Positions 34,517 through 45,096 of a stretch of 64,000 bases of DNA are shown here, piece after piece; within the stretch, counting starts at the first letter, position 1, and every line of letters starts with the position of its first letter. The DNA lies in NCBI GenBank assembly GCA_003988855.1, contig QYAI01000005.1:310001-374000 (forward strand), written 5' to 3'. The notes below the pieces were generated by a model, which saw nothing but the letters and a program-made list of their open reading frames with translations, searched no databases and was not told the origin of the DNA. A program made the position numbers and the translations under genes. The DNA is from Arachnopeziza araneosa (Eukaryota > Ascomycota > Leotiomycetes > Helotiales > Arachnopezizaceae).

Positions 34517-34799
34517 TATACTTTCTTTAACATTATATTAAAAACTTTTTAATTACTTTACAAATTCTTTTAACAATGTTAGCTTTTACTTGTTTAAGCA
34601 GTGCATTAAAACTACTTTTACTTATAAAAATTTTTACTTTACTTTCTTTATTGTTAAGCACTTAAACTAAATTAGCAAGTTTAAATTTAAAATGTACTTA
34701 TAAAAATGTTAAATTTAAAAGTTCGCTAAGTTTTTTAAAGAATCGTAATTAGATTATTTGCAACTAGCTAACTTTAATTTAATAATAAGTACTTAACTA
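34517..34799. other. AT-rich, unassigned
   Basis: Hypermutated DNA with no recognisable frame or repeat. Confidence 0.4.
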
Positions 34800-35078
34800 C
34801 GGTAGTCAGGACCTAGGCAGAAACTAAAGCAGCACTCGGAGCTGACTTTCTTTGAAAGAATAAAGATCAGCGAAGCAATCTCCAGAACTATCGACAAGAC
34901 TATTGATTAAACTATCGATTGAACTATCGATAGAACTATCAATTGACTATTGAAGAAAAGACCGTGCGACAGAAACAGTGTCGGCTGTTTCTCTTGTACA
35001 AGAAGTATATATAGAAAGCTTCAGGCACTTGGTGCTCTTTAGCTTTACTTTCTTGAAATAACAGATTTATCATTCACG
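34800..35078 (+). mobile_element. Family B LTR copy, both ends degraded
   Basis: Matches the B LTR at 43944-44251 from GGTAGTCAGGACCTAGG to TATCATTCACGT, including CACTTGGTGCTCTTTAGC. It contains an internal array of ACTATCGATnGA-type short repeats at about 34885-34955. The 3' end is replaced by a simple-sequence array. Confidence 0.75.
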
Positions 35079-35095
35079 TACAATTAATAAGTCTA

Positions 35096-35217
35096 AAAAA
35101 GCTTATCAAAGCTTATTAAAGCTTATCAAAGCTTATTAAAGCTTATCAAAGCTTATTAAAGCTTATCAAAGCTTATTAAAGCTTATCAAAGCTTATTAAA
35201 GCTTATTAAAGCTTATA
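35096..35217. repeat. Tandem array of a 10-bp unit AAAGCTTATY
   Basis: Twelve units, mostly alternating C and T at the last position, giving a 20-bp higher-order period. HindIII sites (AAGCTT) recur every 10 bases. Confidence 0.9.
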
Positions 35218-35349
35218 AATTGCTCGATTTATAATCTAGCTTGCATTAGCTAGTTTTGCTTTACTTCTAATTTTCTTAATTAGTAAATAAGTTCTTATAG
35301 CTTAGTTTAGCTTGAATTGCGTGCTTGATTTATAATTGAACTAAGAATC

Positions 35350-36500
35350 TTATATTCTAATTAGTTGTTAGCTTGTTTTTAAATTTGAAATCAAAATTAG
35401 AATTAGAATTTAAATCTGATTTTAATTAAATATATAACAAAATTTTCTAGTATTAGTTAGATAGTAAGCTTTTCAAATACAATACAATTCTGCCTTACTT
35501 TTATATTCTATATTTTTATTTTACTAAAATTCTACAATATTAATAAAACTAACTAATATTTCATATATATCCGACTTAAATTTAATAGAATATAGCCAAA
35601 TAGCTCTACTAAATCTATTGGTTATACTAAATATATAGTTCTTGTTTTTTTATTTTTTTATTTTAAAAAGCCTAATATATTACAGTTTATAAATTCTAAT
35701 AAATTAGTAGAACTTTGTTTATCTCTACTAATTATCTTTTTAAATTTACTGTAATAGCAATTACTAGTATTTAACTTATTTAAACTAGGTAAATCTAAGC
35801 TAGTATTTTTAATACTTTTTAGAATATAGTTTTTATTAATATGTAATAATCGTCTATAATATAAATCTAGTATATTACTAGTATTTGTAACATTATTAGC
35901 AATATTTAAATTATACATTTCTGAATAATAAATATTACTTTCTAATCGATTATAGTCGATTATTATGTTATTTAAGAAATATGCATTTTTAACCTGAATT
36001 GCACTAGTATTAATACTAGCTAATTTGTTTTCTAAAAATACTTTATTTCTTTCAAAAAAAACAGTCTAATTTTTATTAGTTAATTTCTTAGAACTAATTA
36101 ATGTAGTTTTTAAACTAGAAACGTAATTTACGTTTTTAATAATTAAAGCTTTTTTATTAATAAAAGTTAGAATATTGCCTATTTCTAATATAGGCAATTT
36201 ATCTTCATTCGCTATTATAACTGATTTATTAAAGCTAGGTTTATAATTTAATGTAGCATTTGGTAAAATAAAAGTATGTAATAATAAGCTTATAGATAAT
36301 TCCGAGTATATAAGCTAATAAGATTGTATATAGAATATAAGAGTAAGGTAGAATTGTATTGCATTTAAAGAGCTTGTTATTTAACTACTACTAGGAAATT
36401 TCGTTACTTATATATTTAATTAGAATTAGATTTAAATTCTAATTCTAATTTTGATTTCAAATCTAAAAACAAGCTAACAACTAATCAAGATATAAAATCC
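35350..36500. repeat. Inverted-repeat segment enclosing a copia fragment
   Basis: Arms 35350-35510 and 36345-36500 are near-identical reverse complements (shared TTTGAAATCAAAATTAG and CAATACAATTCT blocks). The roughly 830-bp loop carries, on the minus strand, a copia GAG-pre-integrase-like fragment. If the arms are LTRs of one element they are in the wrong relative orientation, so the segment was rearranged or is two insertions. Confidence 0.7.
35658..35918 (-). pseudogene. Ty1/copia polyprotein fragment (pre-integrase region)
   Basis: An 86-residue frame: DLYYRRLLHINKNYILKSI followed by LSKL-like spacing (LPSLNKLNTSNCYYSKFKK) and STNLLEFINCNILG. This is the spacing of the copia pre-integrase zinc finger (H..H..C..C) and entry to the integrase core, with the first His and one Cys changed to Tyr. 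More frame fragments lie upstream to about 36300. No RT region is present. Confidence 0.6.
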
Positions 36501-36608
36501 AGCATATAGCAATTAATATTAAAGCTAATAACAAAGTTTTTTTTTAACTTTATAAAAAATATAAATTACTTAGCAACAATAAAAAAAACTAAAAAAAAAC
36601 AATATACA

Positions 36609-36929
36609 TGTAAGAGTTTACAATTGCACAGTCAGAACACGTAAATAATAAATCTTATGTATTTTAAAAAAGTAAAGCTAAAGAGTACTAAGTGCTTAAA
36701 GCTTTCTATATATACTTTTTGTACGAGAAAAACAGCTAATACTGTTTTTATTGTACAGTTTTTTCTTTAATAGTTAATTAATAGTTAATTAATAGTTCTG
36801 TTAATAGTTCTAAAAATTACTTTGTTAATCTTTATTTCTTTTATTAAAGAAAGTTATTTCTAAGTGCTATTTTAGTTTCTGCTTAAGCTTTCAAGCTTAA
36901 GTTCTAACTACTAGATCTAACTTGTAACA
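36609..36929 (-). mobile_element. Solo family B LTR, TSD ATACA/GTACA, hypermutated
   Basis: Reverse-complement match to the B LTR, opening TGTAAGAGTTTAC and closing ACTTGTAACA on the plus strand. Flanking five bases are ATACA (left) and GTACA (right), one G-to-A change apart. Confidence 0.8.
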
Positions 36930-37083
36930 GTACAAAGCTTTTTAAAGTTAATAAAATAATTAGCAAATTAGCTACAAAACTAAAGCTTTTATTATACTAA
37001 AAGATTTATTTAGTAATTTTAGTAGTACATTTGTTACTAGCACTAAAAAACTCTTATTTAACAAACTACTACTTAATGTAACT

Positions 37084-37113
37084 TGTTACAAGTTAGACCT
37101 GGTAGTTAGAACT
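37084..37113 (+). mobile_element. Family B LTR start fragment
   Basis: Thirty bases match the start of the B LTR (TGTTACAAGTTAGACCTGG), then element C begins. The remainder of this B LTR is not found at the other end of C. Confidence 0.6.
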
Positions 37114-37296
37114 TGTTACAAATCTAGAACTTCTTATTTGTAATTACGTGCCGAAAGCTAGGCTGCAAGGCTGCAGCTGAAGTAGAAAAAACTTATTGTA
37201 GATTTCAGAGCTTTTTGCTTTTCTTTTCTTAGCTTAAAATAGTCTAAACAAAAGCTTTTAACGTTTTTTTTAAGCTTTTAATTTAGCTTTGTAACA
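37114..37296 (+). repeat. 5' LTR of element C (183 bp)
   Basis: Starts TGTTACAAATCTAG and ends TTTGTAACA, followed by TAATTCTAAGC, the same bases that follow the C LTR at 44800. Confidence 0.8.
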
Positions 37297-40200
37297 TAAT
37301 TCTAAGCTTACTTACTTTTTTTCTATAAAGAAATCTAAATTATACTAACTAAAAAACAAAACTTTAAAACTAACTTTGCTATAACTTTCGAACTTTTTAC
37401 TTAAAAAAAACACTAAACAACTAAACTAACTGCGAATATAGCATAACTTATAGTTATACTAAACTTTAACACTAAATTAACTTAAAATTAAGCTGCGACT
37501 TTTAATTTAAGTTAAAGCTAAAGAAAACTAAAACTTTTTTTAAAGAATAATAAAAAACAAAAGTTTACTTTAAACTACTTTTAACATAATTACAAAACAA
37601 ATTTAAAAAAACTTTATAAAAAACTAAATATAGTGTTAATACAATACTACGCGTTTACAAAACATAAAGCTAACTTAACTACAAAGCTTAAAACTTTAAA
37701 ACAAAACTACAAAACAACAAACAAAAATTGCAAAATTAAAATTGTTTAGCTTAAAAAACAAGTATTAAAACTACAAACTAATCTACTAGATGCTTTTAAA
37801 GCTTAACAGCAAAGTAACTTTAAAAAACTTTTAAATTACACTACTAAGCTTTTAAATTTTTTTGTATTTACAAATAGTAAAAACTTTAACTTTGCAAACT
37901 AACTTTTTAAAATAAAAAACAAGCTATTCGCAAATTAAAACTACTACTTTAATAACTAAATTTAAATTGTATATGCAAAAAACTAAATTAAAAAAAAGTA
38001 GCTACTTACATTTTTTTACAACTTAAACTAAACGTTACAAACTTGTACAAACTTATTTAAAACTTATTTAATTACTTTAGCTTTATTTATAAAAACTTAA
38101 ATAAGCTATTTGTAGCTAAAAAATAACTTCTAAAAGCTATACATAAGTAAAAACTAAACTTTTTATAAATTTTATATAAACTTTTTTTAGCTTTTTTTTA
38201 AAGTAAAAATATTTTTAAACAACTTAAAGTATAAACTAAATAGCAAGCTTTTATTTGCTTTTTAAAAAGTAGTAATTTTAGATTTTAATAGCAGCTTTAC
38301 TTTTTAAAAATTTGCTAAACAATGTACTGTTTATAACTAGTTTTTAAAAGCTATTAAAAAAAAAGCTAAAACTAAAAACTTTTTGTAGCAACTACTACTA
38401 CTACAACTGCAACTACAACTGTTTTTATAACTTTTTCTTTAAGTATAACTTTATTTATTTGTTTGTACAAAAGCTAAAATAAGTTTAACATTTGCATAAA
38501 ACTAGTATATACAAACACTACAGAATAGTAGTTAAGTAATAAAAAAAGTACTTTGTATATTATTAAAGTAAACACTTTGCTTGCAAATGCTTTTAAAAAA
38601 AGCAAAGTACTAAAATAGTTACAAAAGTAAAACTAAAGAACTTAAAAAAAACTAGTTTTAAAAAAGGTTTTTTTTCTTAAAGCTTTATAGTGTTAATTTA
38701 TATTAAGTAAACTTAAGTAAAATAGTAAAAAAAAAAAAGCTTTTACTTTACTATATACAATAATTAAAAATAAACTTAGTATTAAAACATATACTTTATT
38801 AACACTAAAGCAAATTAATTTATTTTTATTAACGCTAAATTAGCTTAGTTAGCTAAAAAGCACTTAAAAGCTAAGCTACAAACTTTAAATACTTTTTACA
38901 AAGTTAAAAAATACAATAGCAAAGCTTTTAGCTAAATTACTTACTACATTAAACTAACTTTTAATATTAACAACAAAAAACAGCAAAAGCTACTAATGCT
39001 AGTTGTAAAACTAAAAAATTATAACTTTATTTTAAGCTAAGCTTAAATATTAAAATACTAAATTTTAGTAAACTACTTTTATAAATCTTTAATATAAACA
39101 AAAAAAATATTAAAACTTATAAACTAAAGCTATGTGCTTTTAACTAAAAAAAAAACTTAACTTTTATAAAAACATGTTCTAAACACTAAATAAACGCTAT
39201 ACGAAAAAACTAAATAATAAAAAAACAGCTAATATAAAAACTTAAAATACTACGAAAAAAAAAACAAGCTTAAAAGCTTTGTTTTTGTACTAGAAACAGC
39301 TTACAGTATTTTTAAGCTTTAAACAAAAAAAGCAGTAAATATTTTTGCTATTAAAGCTACTGCGTTTTGTACAAACTTAAAAACTAAAACAAACACTGTT
39401 TTTTTTACTTTTTTATATAAAATAAACTAGATTTTTTTAAGAAAAAAAGCTAGTAACTAAAAACAAAAAAAAACTTAAAAAAACAAAGCTAGAATAGCTA
39501 AAAAAAAAAAAACACTACTAAAGTAGTACTAGAAGTATACAAACGTATTTTTTAAAAAAGCTTTAAACAAACTACTACTACACTGTTTTTACAACTACAA
39601 GATAATATTTAAAAACTTTAAAAAAGCTAATAGCTTAAAATACAGCTTTTTATACTACTAGTTAACTGCTAAACTTAAAAAAGTTAAAAAATATCTTACA
39701 AAAAACTTTTATAAAAAATTTATTAAAGTAAGTTAAGCTTTATTTGTACTTTTTATTTTGTTTGTTAAAAAAGCAAATAAAAGCTTACGATTTTGTATTA
39801 ACTACTAAAAGCTAAACAACTTAACTAAAAAAACTTAATATTTGTTACTACTAATTAATAAAATGCTAGCTAAGTTAACATTAGCAAAAATCTACACTAA
39901 GCTTAATATTTAGCAAACGTTTTATAAAATTTAAATAAACTTTAAATTCGAAAAGCTAACTACTTTTTAAACTAAATACAAATTGTACAAATGTAAAGTT
40001 TTACTTTTTAAGCTAATAAATAAACTTGCTATATATTAACGCTACATAAACAACGTTTTTTTAACTATTTAAATAATTTTTGTACTACTTACTTAAATAA
40101 CATCTTAATTTACTTTAACAACTTTCTAAAGTATAAAGCTTACATATACAAAGTACTAGAAAAACTTTAAAAAACTAGTTTACAAGCTAACATTATTAAG

Positions 40201-42664
40201 TTAAAATTTTACGTTATACGCACAAAATATTTAAGCTTTATTGTTTTAACTAAAAAAATAAAAGTAAACTTTAAAAAAGTAAAAATAGTTTGCAACTAAA
40301 AAAAACTACATATAGTTAAAGCAGTTTAGTTGTTTTTAGAATTTTGTAACTTTTACAAGCGCTTTAAACAAGCTTATAAAAAAATTGCTAAAGCGCTAAA
40401 TTAACTAACTTGTAAAAAAGTTATATTTTAGTAAATGCTAAAATACTAAAAAGCTTTAATTACTATACTAATCTTTTGCTATTACAACTTACAAAAGCTA
40501 ACACAACTAAAAACAAATACTTTTAATAAAGTTGTAAGCAAAGTTTTTTTTTAATAAAACTTTGTAACTTAATTCTAGCACTTAGTAGCTTTTTTTTAAA
40601 AAACTATAAAAGCTACTAAACTAAACTATAATATTTATAATTAAAAAAATACTAGCTATTAATTTTTTTAAAAATAAAAAGCTTAGCTTAAAGAATTACA
40701 AACTTTTTAACTATTTTAAATTTTGTTTAATTATAAAGTACTTAAATACTTAATAACAACTAAAAAGCTTTTTAGCAAACAAGCAAAATAAGTAAAACTA
40801 CTTTTATAATGTAACTTTAAGTTATTATACAAACTTAAAAAGTTAAATAACAAAGCAAATGCTTTAAGCTGCAAAACTAAAAATGTTAAAAATTAAAAAA
40901 ATGCTACAAAGCATTACTAAACTTACTTAAAAAAAATTAATTTAAATGTTACAAAAAAAACTAAAGCTAAAACTAAAAACTAATTTAGTTGCTAGCTTAA
41001 AACTTTATAAGTATAACAATATATAGTTAGTTAACTAAATTTTGCAAAACAACTAAACTAATAATTAACTAAAAACTTAAGCAAAAACTAATAACAAAGC
41101 TTAAACTTTTTAAAATAGTATTTTGTTAAAATACAAAAAAGTTTACATAACAAATAGTTTAGTAAACTAAACTTTTTTTAAAACTGCTTTAATTTAAAAA
41201 GTTTACAAACAGCTACTAGCTAAACACTTTAGCTAAACTAAAACTAAACAAGCAATTTAGACACAATATTACTAGCTAAACTAAAGTAGCAATATTAACA
41301 AATACTTAGCAAACTGCTACGTATGCAAAAAAGCTTATGTACTACAAAACAAAAAGCTTAGACTACTATACTAGCTACTAATTTTAAACTAACTTTAATA
41401 ACACGTTAGCGTAAACTTTAAGAAATACTTTAAAAGCAAAAACAAATTTAATATAATAGCTATTTTTGTAAAGAAACTTATATTAATACTAGTATAAAAT
41501 ACAATTACAGCAAAAAAACTAATTTTTATCTTTTTAACTTACGTAGTTAAACACGTTAAACTGCTAAATTTTATTGTATTAAACAAAAGCTTTTAGTTTG
41601 TATTAAACTTTTAAAAAAAGTATATAAAAAACTGCAAATTAAACTTTAACTTAGTACTGCAAACTACTTTTAAACAAATAAACAAACTAAAATCGTAAAC
41701 TAGTACTTTAACTAAAAACTGCGTTTATATGTTACGTACTACTAAAACAACTAAAACAACTAAATTTTTATAGTAAGCTACTAGTAAGCGTTGCTATAGT
41801 ACAAGACAATAAGCTAGTTACTATTTATAACTAAAAAAATTTAAACTTAAAACTTTATACAACTAAAAAAAATTTATATTAGCAAAAACACTAAAAAAGC
41901 AGCTAAACTAAACTAAAGCAAAAAAATTAATATAAAAAATCTACAAGTTATAAAAAGCTGCTAAAAGCAATATGTAAAAAAGCTAAAAACGCTACGCTAC
42001 ACAAGCTAATAAGCACTAAAAAGTAGTAAACTTTAAAGTAAAAAATATAGTATAAGTTTTAACAAAATACTAGAAAATAAATTAACTAAGTTAAAAGCTA
42101 AGCAGCTAAATAAAAAAACTTTTCGAAATTATAAAACAACATAACTATTTGTTTAAACTTAAACTACTAGAATTTATTAAAGTACATTTTGTATTTTATA
42201 CAAACTAGCTTTAGAAAGCTGCTACAAACTTACTACTAAGCTAATTAAACTTAAAACTAGTACTACTACAAGTTAACGACTAAGAAAAGTACAAAGTAAA
42301 AAAAGTTCTAGTAGTAAAGCTACTTAAAAAAAAACTTTAATACAAAATTAAATAAAAAAGCTAGAATAACAACTTAAAGTAGTATTTTGCTACTGCTTTA
42401 AGTAATAGTTTTTTAGTACTACAGCAATTTTATAAAGCAAACTTAAAAAAGCTAAGACTTTTAATAAATCTGCAGTACTAGCTAAACTATACAAAAAACA
42501 ACAAATACTTAAAACTAAAAAAAACAATAATTTATTTAAAAACTAAAATATAATTTTTTTTTTGCTAACTAATTTTATTTGTTTAATATTAAACAAATCG
42601 AGTGTTACGTAACACATAAGAAAGCAAAAACTCGAGAACAAGCTTATTCTAAAAAAAAAAGTAT

Positions 42665-42874
42665 TGTCACGAATTTAGAACCTTTTATTCGTGATCACGT
42701 GCCTAGAGCTAGCTTGCAAAGTTGCAGCCAGGCTACCAGGCAGACTAGCGCGTCAGAAGTAGATAAAACCTATTGTAGATTTCAGAGCTTCTTGCTTTTT
42801 TTTTCTTAGCTTAGAATAGTCTAAAATAAAAGCCTTTAACTTTCTTTCTAAGCTTTTAATTTAGCCTCGTGACA
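42665..42874 (+). repeat. 3' LTR of element C (210 bp), little mutated
   Basis: Starts TGTCACGAATTTAG and ends CCTCGTGACA. Aligns with the 5' LTR but keeps GC-rich blocks, so mutation load differs between the two LTRs. Confidence 0.85.
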
Positions 42875-43261
42875 TTAAGTACTATAACTTACTATACTAA
42901 CAACAAAATTTAACTTAGTATTAAAAAAAGTATTAAAGTATATAAAGCTAAACTTAGTGTTTACTTATTATACTAAAAAAACTATAGTAAAATAATTACA
43001 GCAGTATTTTAAACTATTTAAAAGTAATTAATAGCAAAAGCAAAACAATAGCAAAAACTAGCTAATATAATTAAATATAACTTAGCTAGTAACATTATTT
43101 AAAAAAAATAAAGCTTAAAAGTAAAAATTTTTTAAAAATTAAAAGCACAAGCTTAGTTACAAAAGCAATTGTTACTGCTAAGCTAAATTTACTATTAGTA
43201 AAATTGCTATTACTATTTAACGTTTTTAACTTTAAACTTATTAAGCTACTTAAAAAAAATA

Positions 43262-43535
43262 GCTTGTTGCAAGCTTACTAACTATACAGCGCGTTGCAAG
43301 CTTACTAATTATATAGCGTACTGCAAGTTTACTACTTTTACAACAAGCTGCAAGCTTACTAACTTTACAGCATTGTTATAAGATTATTCACTCTTACATA
43401 ACTGTCACATGCGACAGTCATGTGACGGAGCTAGGCGGACATAAATAGTCGCTTCTTATAGAATTAGAAATGCATTCTTTACAACTACATTACAATTGTT
43501 TTGTTTCTATCAAGCATGCTGCAAGTTTACTAACT
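43262..43535. repeat. Tandem array of a roughly 30-35-bp unit, split by a D LTR
   Basis: TGCAAGCTTACTAACTAT-type units recur about four times left of the D insertion, and once more right of it (TGCAAGTTTACTAACTATAC). Confidence 0.7.
43374..43512. mobile_element. Solo family D LTR (139 bp), TSD AGCAT
   Basis: TGTTATAAG...TTTCTATCA, flanked on both sides by AGCAT (43369-43373, 43513-43517). It carries the same inverted repeat around GACAGTCATGTG and the block GGCGGACATAAATAG. It interrupts the tandem array. Confidence 0.85.
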
Positions 43536-43943
43536 ATACTTTAGCTTAACTATTATACAAAAACACTAGTAGCAAAAATACTAGTAATAAAAACACTACT
43601 AATAAATTTAGCTAATTAACTAAAATTTAATACTGCGCTACTAGTAACGCAACTAAAATTTTTTAATAGCTTACTAGTAAACTAGCTAAACTTCTAGCTA
43701 GAAAATAAACTAAGATTTTACAATAGCTTATTAGTAAACTAGCTAAGCTACAAGCACTTAAGTTACGTACTATATAGCTTACAATATACTTAGTAAAATT
43801 AACTATATTAATTATTTAACTTTGCTTTACTTTAATACTATAGCAGTTTACACTAGCTATAAATTAGCTACTAAGCATTTTTAGTAGTGTTAAAGCAAAA
43901 GTTTAAAAAAAGTAATAACACGAAGTAATAACAAGCGTAAAAG

Positions 43944-44251
43944 TGTCACGAGTTAGACCTGGTGGTCAGGACCTAGGCCTGAGGGCCTAGGCAGAAACTA
44001 AGGCAACACTCGGAGCTGACTTCCTTTGATAGAAGGGATGAAGATCAGCGGAGCGATCTTCAGNNNNNNNNNNNNNNNNNNNNNNNNNNNNNNNNNNNNN
44101 NNNNNNNNNNNNNNNNNNNNNNNNNNNNNNNNNNNNNNNNNNNNNNATATATAGAAAGCTTCAAGCACTTGGTGCTCTTTAGCTTTACCTTCTTGAAATA
44201 CATAAGATTCATCATTCACGTGTTCTGACCGTGCAATCGTGAACCTTTACA
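43944..44251 (+). mobile_element. Solo family B LTR with TSD AAAAG and an assembly gap
   Basis: Opens TGTCACGAGTTAGACC and closes GAACCTTTACA, with AAAAG on both sides (43939-43943, 44252-44256). Bases 44064-44146 are 83 Ns. The B copy at 34800 shows that the gap falls in a short-repeat array. Confidence 0.85.
44064..44146. other. Assembly gap (83 N)
   Basis: Run of N within the B LTR. Confidence 1.
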
Positions 44252-44329
44252 AAAAGCACTAAAGGCTTGTTAATTAGTAGTATTTTTTCTTATAAGAACA
44301 TAAAAGTTTTTTCTTTAGAGAGGCATTTC

Positions 44330-44466
44330 TGTTACGAGATTATTTACTCTTACATGACTGTCACATGCGACAGTCATGTGACTTAGCTAGGCGGACATGA
44401 AATAGCCGCTTCTCATAGAATCAAGAATCCATCTTTTTACAACCACACCAATTTTTGTTCCCACCA
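44330..44466. mobile_element. Family D LTR copy (137 bp)
   Basis: Nearly identical to 20705-20841, with TG...CA ends and the inverted repeat. It abuts a family F LTR fragment on its right. Flanking bases (ATTTC, TTATC) do not make a clear duplication. Confidence 0.8.
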
Positions 44467-44470
44467 TTAT

Positions 44471-44598
44471 CTGCAGTAGACTTCTCTCTGGCCCTAGTCC
44501 GAATAGACTCTGAATGTACCCCTTATTCTCCACACTTCGGAAATGAGGTCCTGTCGCCCGTGCCGTCTACACAACACGTGATATCCTGCTCATCACAA
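44471..44598 (-). mobile_element. Family F LTR fragment
   Basis: Reverse-strand match to the first 130 bases of the F LTR (starting TGTGATGAGCAGG at 44598). The D LTR joins where the F sequence stops. Confidence 0.75.
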
Positions 44599-45019
44599 GT
44601 CTAAGTCTAAGTCGATTCGGTGTCAGAGTCTGGAACAACCGTAGGTCGTGCTATGTTCTTAGTAAGTTCGATTGTTTAGTGTTCTTTTCTTTCTTGAGTA
44701 GGAGGTTCGAGAGTCGTGGCAGCGTGGCTGCGGCGAGGCTTCTCTAGTTAGTATGATTTTGATTCCTTTGCAGGAAGAGAGTAGAAGAGCTTAGAATTAT
44801 GTCATGAGGCTAATTCGAAGACTTGGAAAGCAGGTTGAAGGCTCTTATTCAGACTATTCTAAGCTAAAGAAAAAAGAGCAAGAAGCTCTGAGATCTACAG
44901 TGGGTTTTGTTTACCCCGGACGCGTCAGAACGCGCTAGCCTGCCTGAATGCCTGGCCACAGCCTCGCGGGTCTGCCCTAAGGCACGTGATCACGAATGAG
45001 GGGTCCTAGGTTCGTGACA
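44599..45019 (-). mobile_element. Element C LTR (44800-45019) plus leader, not mutated
   Basis: On the reverse strand the LTR runs from TGTCACGAACC (45019) to CTCATGACA (44800), followed by the leader TAATTCTAAGCTC down to 44599. Normal GC content. It is the unmutated reference for the 5' part of the hypermutated element C. Confidence 0.85.
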
Positions 45020-45096
45020 TAAACCGAATATACTCAGACTATTAACGCACTTTTATATGCCTCTTGACTAGCTATATTCGTGTTCGTGCCGTTACA
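45020..45096 (+). mobile_element. Family F LTR end fragment
   Basis: Matches the last 75 bases of the F LTR (AATATACTCAGACTATTAACG through GTGCCGTTACA). It marks the right edge of the repeat island. Confidence 0.75.

Larger units (their letters stand above)
37114..42874 (+). mobile_element. Element C: hypermutated Ty3/gypsy retrotransposon with chromodomain
   Basis: LTRs at 37114-37296 and 42665-42874 flank 5.4 kb of A/T. An A10-G purine tract adjoins the 3' LTR. Plus-strand landmarks in pol order: RT core YLNNILIY at 40090-40113, where both catalytic Asp are now Asn; an integrase zinc-finger CYVCKKA near 41331; and a single-frame chromodomain at about 42283-42455 (YKVKKVLVVKLLKKKL, stop, YKIK, stop, then NNNLK, stop, YFATALSNSFLVLQQFYKANLKK) with stops at expected Trp positions. 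A non-mutated leader of the same family is at 44599-44799. No matching target duplication was found (GAACT versus TTAAG), so the outer ends may have recombined. Confidence 0.9.

Noticed and set aside
36609..36929. Inverted B LTRs at 34800 and 36609 as ends of one large foldback element
   Set aside because: The right copy has its own target duplication and the DNA just inside the two copies is not symmetrical, so these are independent insertions.
20901..43900. CRISPR array, rRNA cluster or centromere/telomere array
   Set aside because: Repeats are LTRs and simple tandem arrays; no regular spacers, rRNA motifs or TTAGGG units were seen. AT-richness alone does not show a centromere.
43998..44219. 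ORF with a run of X
   Set aside because: It crosses the assembly gap within a solo LTR.
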